64,000 nt of DNA from Branchinecta lynchi (lineage: Eukaryota; Arthropoda; Branchiopoda; Anostraca; Branchinectidae). The stretch is from positions 8,676,046 to 8,740,045 of the forward strand of contig JAKZAP010000016.1 of the NCBI GenBank assembly GCA_023053575.1, read 5' to 3'. The notes beneath the pieces were generated by a model. The model was not told the origin of the DNA. It searched no databases and was given only the letters and a program-made list of their open reading frames with translations. The position numbers and the translations under genes were made by a program. Below, one piece after another: positions 56,217-64,000 of this stretch. Numbering within the stretch: the first letter of the stretch is position 1; every line of letters begins with the position of its first letter.

Positions 56217-56572
56217 TACTACTCTATGGGACAAACGAACGCGGAGGAATCTAGCCACCTTGCTGTCAAGACTGGTACTTTAAGGAATAGTCGATTTGGG
56301 AAGTGGCGATTTCTAAGCCAAACTTGTCGAATCTCTCACATTCCAGCCAAGTTTCATCGTCCTAGCGTATCTGGAAGTACCTTAACTGAAAAATTGGAGT
56401 TAAGGTTAAGGATGGAAAATTGGAGTCAGTCTTGGAACTGGCATCAGTCTCTCCCCTTCCCCTCCCCGATAATGCTGCCCCGGGATCGGTGGGAGGTAAG
56501 AAATTTAAAAATAAAACAATATCCCGTGAATTTAATGATAAGTGTTACATGTTTCCTTCCTTCCTCTACAGC

Positions 56573-57208
56573 AATGCGGAAAGTTTAAACCTAGAAAAAT
56601 TAACTGAACTTGAGACCACGGCCCAATGCTTGGTTCTTCCGTTATCTGTGTAACCGAGGTCCATCGACAAGATTTAAATTTATTAAAAGTTCCAAATTTC
56701 TCATCTTTTGTTAAACTTCGCCCTGATGACCATCCCCTTGGGAAGAAAGGAGGAGGAGTTATAACCCTTGTACATGAAGATTTTAAACCTCAGCTTTTAA
56801 CTATACCTTTCCTTGATGAAAAAGATGAGATTATTTGGGTGAAAGTACAACCTAAGCGACTCCCCAGGCCGTTCTCTGCGGTAGCGGTCTGCGTTTTCTA
56901 CTATTCATCTAGTCAGCCCGCCGCAAGAAAGGCGTTTTGGGAGAAGTTGCAGGAATCAACGGATTACATCCAGAGAACACATCCATATTTCAGAGTAGTT
57001 ATACTAGGAGATGGTTACGAGCTGGCTACTAATTCGCTAGCCAGGTCACTTAGTCTTAAAAGCGTGGTTAATTTCCCGACGACCAAAGGTGAAACTTGTC
57101 TGGATGTGATCCTGACAAACCTTTGTAACTATCATCAAAATCCGAGTAAACTAGCACCACTTAGTGGTAGTTACCATTATATGCTCCGGTGGAACCCTTT
57201 TGAGAGAG
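56573..57208 (+). pseudogene. LINE endonuclease (APE-type) fragment
   Basis: NAESLNLEKLTELE at 56573, a one-base frameshift near 56628, then SSVICVTEV, a GGGVITLVHEDF block, VVILGDG and FPTTKGETCLDVILTN, followed by SGSYHYMLRW. This is the order of an AP-endonuclease domain of a non-LTR retrotransposon. Key residues are damaged: the Asn of GDxN and the Asp of SDHH are missing, so it is inactive. It is cut on the right by family G copy M. Confidence 0.8.
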
Positions 57209-58209
57209 TAAAAACCAAGTTCAGATATGGATTCAGCATGTGTGTTTACCCCTATAAGTCATATCTGTTTTGACGAAAACTTCCTGCCACTTCTGCCAAT
57301 TTCCCGGTTTCAGCCAAATTCCGGAACTACATTGTCCGGCGAAAAAAGAAAGCTCAAAAACGAACTCAGCGCATCTTCTTTCCCCAATACTGAACATCTA
57401 ATCAACTTCGAATACAAATTTAACTTATAACAAAATTTCCGGCCAAACTATATGTCCGGGTAAAAATTATTTTTCATGCACGGATTCATCATCTCTTCTT
57501 ACCCCTAAATCAGATATCTAATCAACTACAAATAAAACTTTAACTTTTCAGGTTTTGGCCGGATTCCGGGCGAACTACTTGCCCGGGTAGAAAATTGTTT
57601 TCACACAAATGTTCAGCATGTCTTCTTACCCGTAAATCGAACATCTAACAAACTCCAAATGAAACTTTTATTTTTAACAAACTTTCTGGTTTTGGCCGAA
57701 CATCTAATAAACTCCAAATAAAACTTTTACTTTTAACAAACTTTCCGGTTTTGGCCGGATTCCGAGCGCACTACTTGTCCAGCGAGAAAATGGTCTTCAC
57801 CATCGTGCTCAGCATGTCCTTCTACCCCTAAACCGAACATCTAATGAACTTCAAATAAAACTTTTACTTTTAACAGACTTTCCGGTTTTGGCCGGATTTC
57901 CGGCTGAACTACTTGTCCGGCGCAAAAATGGTTTTCACCATCGGGTTCAGCATGTCTTCTTACCCCATAATAGACTATCACATTATCTGTTAAAAAATAT
58001 TTCATTTGCCCCTTAATTTAAACCCCCTCCCCCACCCCTAAATGTAGGATTACATAGCCCATCTACGACCTCGACCTTACTTTGGACCCAAAGAATCCTC
58101 CCACCGAGTTTCATCAAAATATTTCATTCCCTTCGAGAGTTATAGTGCGCACAGACGGACAACTTTTGCGATGTCATAGGTATCCCGCCACTTACGTTTT
58201 GGGATCCCA
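57209..58209 (-). mobile_element. Family G, copy M, tail missing
   Basis: Starts inside the tail at AACCAAGTTCAGATATGG, joined in frame to the LINE fragment by chance, then five inverted central repeats and the head ending TTTTGGGATCCCA. The terminal stem-loop is absent. Confidence 0.8.
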
Positions 58210-58873
58210 AAAAGTAAAGTATCGGGTTTTAATATGCACGCAATTTCTCTGACCCTCCAGTCCTAACTAGACTCTTTAATTAATCACGCCCAAAGTTTAT
58301 GGAACTTTCATATATGCCAAGGAAAGGCTTTACTGCTGACGGTAGGAGCCCTTGAAGACATGCAATATAAAATAGCAATAATAATAATAATATATTGCAA
58401 AACAATAAGGCTACGAAGCCTCTATAAAGTCCTTTTTAAACATTTAGGGTCGTACGTTTGGAAGACTCGCGGTACTGGGATTCACGGGTTTCTTTGTAGA
58501 CTTTTGAAGTCTTGATGAAGAAAATAAGAAGAAATAATCGTGCCTGAAAGAAAATACTTAAAAGGTTCTCGGTATTCAACATAACATTCAACACAAGGAT
58601 GTGCATCCATGAGTTCAATGTTATCAAACTGTTTGAATATCTAACTTAGCTTGTTCTTTGCTGAATGCCTGAATTGGTACCGCAATCGCCGAAATTGTAT
58701 TTATCCCTCACTTGACATTTTGTAGGGATAATCAGCTGATCAACAAAATCCCCAAAAATCTCTTTTTTTTTCTTGTATAAAACTTTTGACTGTGTAATAG
58801 GCATCCTACAGCAAGTGCCCGAATTTACAAACGTCATTAACCGCAAACAGTTAGGAAAGAGGCAGAAATGGTA
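58210..58873. other. Intron 8, no feature
   Basis: Non-coding; AATAAT microsatellite at 58375-58393. Confidence 0.4.
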
Positions 58874-59043
58874 CACTGTAAAAAAAAAATCTTGCAGTAT
58901 TTGCTACTGGGATTACTCTTGTCTCTAAAAAGATTATCTTATCTCAAATTCGGATTAATTGTATCTCAGTACAGATAAGATTAATCCCAGTAGCGAATAC
59001 TGATGTTAACTTTAATCCTTACTCGGAGGAACTTTTTACAATG
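58874..59043 (+). mobile_element. TA-target MITE, copy 3, next to exon 9
   Basis: CACTGTAAAAA at the left after TA, TTTTTACAATG at the right (followed by TG where TA is expected). Interior as in 2307-2466. The right end is 36 bp before dymeclin exon 9, so the element directly adjoins or overlaps the branch-point region. Confidence 0.75.
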
Positions 59044-59079
59044 TGTGAACCCTCAAAAAATAGATTTATTCAATTCCAG

Positions 59080-59193
59080 ACTCTTAGAAACATCACTTGG
59101 TATACAGAGCGAGCCCTGACGGAAATCTCCTTGGGAGGTTTGATGATTCTAGTGATATTGCGCACTGTCCAGTACAACATTTTTAAAATCAGG
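59080..59193 (+). CDS. DYM: Dymeclin, coding exon 9
   Basis: Residues 404-441, exactly 38 codons, phase 0 at both ends. Acceptor TTATTCAATTCCAG, donor GTAAGT. NITWYTERALTEISLGGLMI and LRTVQYNIF are almost the same as human NITWYSERVLTEISLGSLLI...IRTIQYNMT. Highly diagnostic. Confidence 0.95.
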
Positions 59194-59991
59194 GTAAGTC
59201 TGTTTGTGTTTAGGGCATTGGAAGCTAAGTTGAACTACTCAGAGAAAATGTGGGACTGACAATAATAGTCCATCTACTTCACTACTGGCTCTTTTAGTGC
59301 TTTTCCCTCCCCGAAATTTCGAGCTTCTTACAAATTTCAGGAGTCAGTTTAATTTGGGTCTTAACGCATGGACGGATAATCAGGTTTCCCGACCAGTTTG
59401 CTTAAAAAGAATAAAAAATAAAGTATCATTATTAAAGTATGAAATTATCTAAGTTTCTCCGTACATTGATGATGGTCTGGAAATCCTGTCAGGAATTCCG
59501 GGCCGCGACCCATTAGAAAATTAGAGAAGAAATAATGTTTTATTGCAATTTGGTTTTGATTTTGTAATTTTTAAATTAAATTTGTAAGTTAGTTTTTGTG
59601 TTTTATTTATTTAGCTAATGTAGATCTGTAATAATTTTATCTAAATAAATTTAGTTTATTAAATTAAATTTGTGAATTAGTTTTTGTGTTTGATATATTT
59701 AGCTAATATAGATATATCGTTTATTTTTGTTTTTCTTTCCTTCTTCTTCTTTTCCTTCTTCGTTTAAGACGATTTTTTTGTCATACAGATGGGTAATAAA
59801 TTTATCATCAGCAGTATAGGAGTGTTCAACAGGAAAAAAAAATCCTTGTTTCAATCCAAGCTGTTATTTAAGGTAATGCCTAAATTATGTCTCGTTATAC
59901 CGTTTAGTGCTTACAGTGATGCTCTTTGTTACTTACGACCGAGGAACAACAATTCTTTTTCACATCCTATCTCATGTAATTGAATTTGTAG
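59194..59991. other. Intron 9
   Basis: 798 bp, AT-rich, with two copies of a TTAAATTAAATTTGTRARTTAGTTTTTGTG block (59570 and 59655), a local tandem duplication of about 90 bp. Confidence 0.5.
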
Positions 59992-60201
59992 GACAAATAC
60001 TTGCACAGCAACTGCCTTGCAACCCTTGCAAATATGGCTTCTCGGTTCCGGGGCGTTCACACTTACGTCGCGCAGAGGCTGGTTAGCTTTCTTGAATCGA
60101 TGTCAAAAAGATACGCGAAGCAAGTGAATTTGGTGAAGCATTCCATGGCAATCAACCTCGACTCACAAGAAAACGGGCCGAGCTTATCCAATGAAGATTC
60201 G
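59992..60201 (+). CDS. DYM: Dymeclin, coding exon 10 (last in window)
   Basis: Residues 442-511, 70 codons, phase 0. Acceptor TTGAATTTGTAG, donor GTAAGT after GAAGATTCG. DKYLHSNCLATLANMASRF and VAQRLVSFLESMSKRY match human DKYLHTNCLAALANMSAQF...AAQRIISLFSLLSKKH. The following exons, including the conserved C-terminus, are not found before position 64000. Confidence 0.94.
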
Positions 60202-61300
60202 GTAAGTGTGAAGCTCATTACATGCTTGGGCAGGAGCGGGAGTCGTCATACTTGACACACAAAGGCAATTACAAGGTGTTTCTCCAGTATTCCGGCTTCC
60301 TCTGTGATTTGCGATTCTAGCGTCGCTCTTGTCACCTGAAGACTCCCAGGTCTTGACACTTCATCAAGACCTGCCACTGGTTTTTCATATAACTTCCGGC
60401 TGTATTCACTAATACTCCTGATGACTAACTCTCCTTGCTGTTGCAAAATCGCCGAGTACCTAACGGAAGAGCCGGAAGCGGCACCACAGCTGTCCCCAGC
60501 GACCGCGATGATTGACAGACACAGGATTTGAGTCGTTTGTGAGACGTTTTCTCGTTCTTCCTGAGGATCACCGGCGTGTTTTGGACTTAGTCATATAGAG
60601 TATACCGCATTTAGTCGGAAGCCATTAAGTCTGTTGAGATGCTACAGGCGGGGCGTCGAAGGGTATTTATCTCAGTATTATGACTACCCACTGGGTCGCT
60701 CGTGTTATATACCTTGACATGCGTGTTCACACCCTGTTGAGACAGAAATATCTTAATAATACGAATCAACCTGCATTTCAATCTTCTTCTTCACTTTTCA
60801 GATCAGTTCCGATTTCACTTTATACAAAATAAATGCGATGGACAACAAAGCTGTCACGTTCCCTTTCCTATTCTTTTCTGGATCTTTAAAGGGCTAACAC
60901 TCATAATGCCGACGGCTCAAAATGCCCACGACTCCAAATGTCTGTGATTCATGCCCATGGCTCAAAATGCCCACGATTGAGATAATTGAGGTGTTCAGTC
61001 TGTAGTAAATGGAAATAGGGGCGAGTGAGCAACGGAAGGAGTATAGACCGAGTATCAGAATGGCGATAATTGTATGCTGAATTGGTATAATTTCAAAGGT
61101 TAACTTCAGACATCGAGGTTGATATCGGAAATATCACCGAGACGCTCATTAAAAATAACCTATCCGGGCGCTAGGTTATGAAAAATCTCTACCGAGTCGA
61201 AGGCGAGGTTGATATTTTTAAATGGCCGTCGAGTTTGTTATTCTGATATACTATTATAACTTTTTCGAACAGAACAGTCCTATACCTATATTTTTATAGG
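60202..61300. other. Intron 10, first part
   Basis: Non-coding. 60895-60975 has repeated GGCTCAAAATGCCCACG words whose inverse recurs at 63050-63205. Confidence 0.4.
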
Positions 61301-61831
61301 TGTTACGGTGATGCCATCTGCATTCCGTACGTTTTCCTTATGCCGCCGCTAGGCAGCGTTACTCCCTTCCATTGCCTGTGTCTTTTATCTTTTATACCGT
61401 CGCGGCCACTCTTTCGTATTACTTATTAACTCTCTGGCCACGCCGGGTGTGAGTCACCTTCTTCTAAACACTTCTTTCCCGGTTCCCGGCCGGGTAACAA
61501 CTCTTTTCACTTAAAGATTGTTCTTTTGTAAGTACATCTATTAATAAAACCTTTTGTTTACTTACGGACCATAGGTCACTTCTATGAGTCTTTGTTAAGC
61601 TCCTTAGAGTGGGCTGGCCTGTAAGGCCTAGTGTATGATGGGTGGTTGATAACCTGTTTTGTGTTCGGTATGCAAACCATAGTGTGAATCGACCAGGGGA
61701 ATCCATAATGAACCCGTGAAGTTCTGCACGTGTAGTAGGCCACCAACGCCCTAGGCCATCCTGACTCCGATGATTGTTTACCTGGACATTTACCATCTTA
61801 TGTCCGGCTTACTACACCCCTCGCCATAACA
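61301..61831 (+). mobile_element. Putative solo LTR
   Basis: 531 bp from TGTTACGGTG to CGCCATAACA: TG...CA ends extended to the inverted TGTTA/TAACA. An AATAAA signal lies at 61543-61548. The flanking 5-mers ATAGG and TCAGG differ at two places, so a target duplication is not proven, and no internal retroelement sequence adjoins. A Gypsy-type solo LTR is the best guess. Confidence 0.45.
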
Positions 61832-62191
61832 TCAGGTTTGAGAGTGCAAACTCCATATACAAATACAGTCATCGTAACATAGGTATAAGACTTATTCTTC
61901 TTTTGTTGTACTTTTTTGCTAATGGGGTAGGGAATTTTATTTTAGTAAAGTAGCAACCCAAGCTTACTGTAAACCTACTAAAATTACTACTATGGGGGCC
62001 CAAAGACTTACCAATGCAGTATTTTTACTTTTTTTTTTGTAGATTTAGATGCCATCTGGCGGTTGTGAAAGCGTACTATAGATCTACTAAAATGACTACT
62101 CTAGGGGTCGTGGAAGTAAAAAGTAAGCAATAACAAAACCACGCATTGGCTCTTGAGAAAAGCAGAAAAATCCGAGATCAAAGACAGTGAT
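61832..62191. repeat. Diverged duplication with CTACTAAAATNACTACT
   Basis: CCTACTAAAATTACTACTATGGGGG (61974) and TCTACTAAAATGACTACTCTAGGGG (62092) mark two diverged units of about 118 bp. No gene. Confidence 0.4.
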
Positions 62192-62475
62192 CAATGCTGA
62201 ATAACTAGCTTTGGAAAGCAAGGGATAGTAGGATGTTGTTTCAGTTGACAAGCTCTATTTTCATTGTCAGTGGAAATCTGGTGTGACAAGGTATGCCCTA
62301 GGGCATAGGCTGGTTGTCTAAGAGAGTTCTGTCATTTTTCATTGCTGAATAACTAGCTTCTGGAAGCAAGGGATAGTAGGACGCTGTTTCAGTTGAGAAG
62401 CTGTATTTTCAGTGGAAATCTTACTGTGACAAGGTATGACCTAGGGCATAGGCTGGTTGTCTAAGAGAGTTTTCT
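62192..62475 (+). repeat. Direct duplication of about 145 bp
   Basis: 62192-62332 and 62342-62475 share CTGAATAACTAGCTT, AAGCAAGGGATAGTAGGA, GTGACAAGGTATG and AGGGCATAGGCTGGTTGTCTAAGAGAG with few changes, so this is a recent duplication. Confidence 0.75.
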
Positions 62476-63243
62476 CAGGATTTTTTTTTTTTTTTTTTTA
62501 TATATATATATAATCGTGTGTTTTTTTACTGAAAGTATTGTTTTAATTATTTTTGGGAGGTCTGCTTCAACTTTCCAGTATTTGAGGAAAATTACTCGAT
62601 GAATTCAGTTTTTGAGGAAAAGTGCTCGATGAACATCTGCGGAGGCTGATACGGCTTCGGATCAGCCTCTCTGAGGATGATACGAGGTCGTAACAATCTC
62701 AAAACAAGTAATTGTCTTAATATAACTTCCTGTGGGACATATGAAGATATGTATTGCATACCTGTTCGACAAAAGTTATATTACAATTTACAATATTATA
62801 ATCCTGAAACAAAACAAAAATGAATCCCAAAGAGCGATCTTTTTAATTAAGTTAACTTTTTACCTTAGGTTCGCTTTCTGTTCTTGAACAGTTATGTATG
62901 ACATTTCTTCTGTACTTTCACGTCAACAATTCTGGGACTGATCAACAAACAATGATTTGTTTTTTTCAATACCTTTTCTGTGGTACTCGTGTCCTTTAGC
63001 CTATCCTTTGTCCGTTGTCCCAGGATCTTTTTGCCTCCCCTGTGGACAGTTTGAGCCATCGGCATATTGGACCAGGGCGATATTAATCTTCCTTGTGAGC
63101 ATTTTTAATTGTTGGCTTTTTGAGCCGTCAGCATTTTGGAAGCTTTACCGTCGGAGCCTCTCGGCACTTTTCCACGCATTCTTAGTCGTGGGCATTTTGA
63201 ATGTGGTTAAGGTAATAAGGTAAAGGTCGGGTCGGAATACTGA
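62476..63243. other. Intron 10, further part
   Basis: T18 and (TA)5 run at 62482-62512. No exon is recognised. Ends at the 5'-truncated LINE. Confidence 0.4.
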
Positions 63244-64000
63244 GCAGTAATAAGTAGGCTTGTTGTCAAACAGGGATGCACGCTGTCCCCTAGGCTTTTT
63301 TCTTTGTACATAAATGATATAGAAGATTATTTTACGGTGAGTGAAGCCCCCAGGCTGCAACTGATGTCATTTAATTTATTTTGTTTATTGTTCTCAGATG
63401 ACATAGTTCTTCTAGGAAAGACAGCAGATGATCTGCGGAGGCTGCGTGGTGTTTTGCAGGATTATCTGGATAAGAAAAAGCTAGTATTAAACACCGCGAA
63501 ATCTGTTATACTAGTTTTCGGTAAAAATGAGGAATGCAGTGAAAGATTTTATTGTAAAGAGATAGAACTTAAAATAGTGAAAGAGTTTGTATATCTAGGT
63601 TGTAAGTTTTCGGCTACGGGGAAGTGGGGTGCACAGTTGGATAGTATAGCGGCGAAAGGCCAGAAAGCTTCATGGATGGTAATGAAAAGTATGCTAAATT
63701 GTTTAGGCCCAGGAGAGATGAAAATTCAAAAGTAATATTCAATACGAAAATAAGCCCAATATTACCATATGCAGCGGAAGTGTGGGGATATGAAACGGGG
63801 GAGAAAATTGAGCGCGTGCAGCTAAGTCATTATAAAAGGTTGATAGGGTTAAGTGGAAAGTTTAACGGATTACTACTAAGAGGTGACCTAGGTATTCATT
63901 CATTAAGAGGTAAGAGACTTGTAAAAATGGTGAAGTACTGGGAACGGATAACGGCCAGATAATAGACTCGTGAAGGCTGCGCTGCTTGAGGACCTTAATG
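63244..64000 (+). pseudogene. LINE reverse transcriptase fragment, 5'-truncated
   Basis: In frame from 63244: VVKQGCTLSPRLFSLYIND (RT motif B region), then LLFSDDIVLLG with the catalytic DD pair (motif C), the following LNTAKSVILVF (motif D region) and FVYLGCKFS. A frameshift near 63720-63735 moves to the frame of ILPYAAEVWGYE and IERVQLSHYKRLIG. A second shift near 63957 is needed for DNRLVKAALLEDLN at the edge. This is a decayed non-LTR retrotransposon ORF2 that continues past the window. It may belong to the same LINE group as the fragments at 47.3 and 56.6 kb, but they do not overlap, so this cannot be tested here. Confidence 0.85.

Noticed and set aside
56070..56588. 172-codon open frame left of the LINE endonuclease
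   Set aside because: Begins in the head of family G copy L and crosses a repeat junction; chance fusion.
60246..61796. Possible further dymeclin exons or an antisense gene
   Set aside because: No segment resembles the dymeclin C-terminus, and the antisense frame 61464-61796 lies inside the putative LTR.

Overview
The window is nuclear DNA of an invertebrate animal: GT-AG introns of about 0.8-6.6 kb, a conserved metazoan multi-exon gene, a secreted neuropeptide precursor, and a heavy load of short interspersed transposons. The species cannot be read from the sequence. Two details favour a bilaterian, perhaps a lophotrochozoan: the peptide precursor ends in FxGxR-amide and FxAxR-amide type peptides, the protostome form of tachykinin (vertebrates and tunicates use GLM-amide), and the dominant repeat resembles elements with central tandem repeats known from bivalves and flies.

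Layout. 0-19.9 kb: a tRNA-Thr-like gene (3461-3532) inside a perfect inverted repeat, and otherwise transposon relics, including a four-layer nest at 13.3-16.2 kb. 19.99-23.59 kb, minus strand: a complete three-exon gene for a 193-residue secreted precursor with two tachykinin-like amidated peptides. 23.6-29.2 kb: tandem arrays and a cluster of palindromic short elements. 29.61 kb to the right edge, plus strand: ten coding exons of dymeclin (DYM), 511 codons in frame; the last part (about 150 residues in relatives) lies beyond the window.

Repeats explain most of the rest. The commonest family has about 14 copies and covers roughly 11 kb. It starts at TGGGATCCCAAAACG, carries one to six tandem repeats of about 150 bp, and ends in a stem-loop closing with GGTCTTGTT. 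Comparison with paralogous unfilled sites shows no target duplication. This architecture matches non-autonomous Helentron (HINE/DINE-like) elements. Also present are three families with TTAA targets, three hAT-type MITEs with intact 8-bp target duplications, a TA-target MITE, long foldback elements, a putative solo LTR, fragments of LINE endonuclease, reverse transcriptase and C-terminus, and G-tract arrays.

The two genes diverge: the peptide gene runs left from 23.6 kb and dymeclin runs right from 29.6 kb. Dymeclin is a Golgi-associated housekeeping protein and the peptide gene encodes a neuroendocrine signal, so no functional link is implied. Several elements sit close to functional sites of dymeclin: a hAT MITE ends 12 bp before the ATG, a foldback ends 31 bp before exon 4, and a TA MITE ends 36 bp before exon 9.
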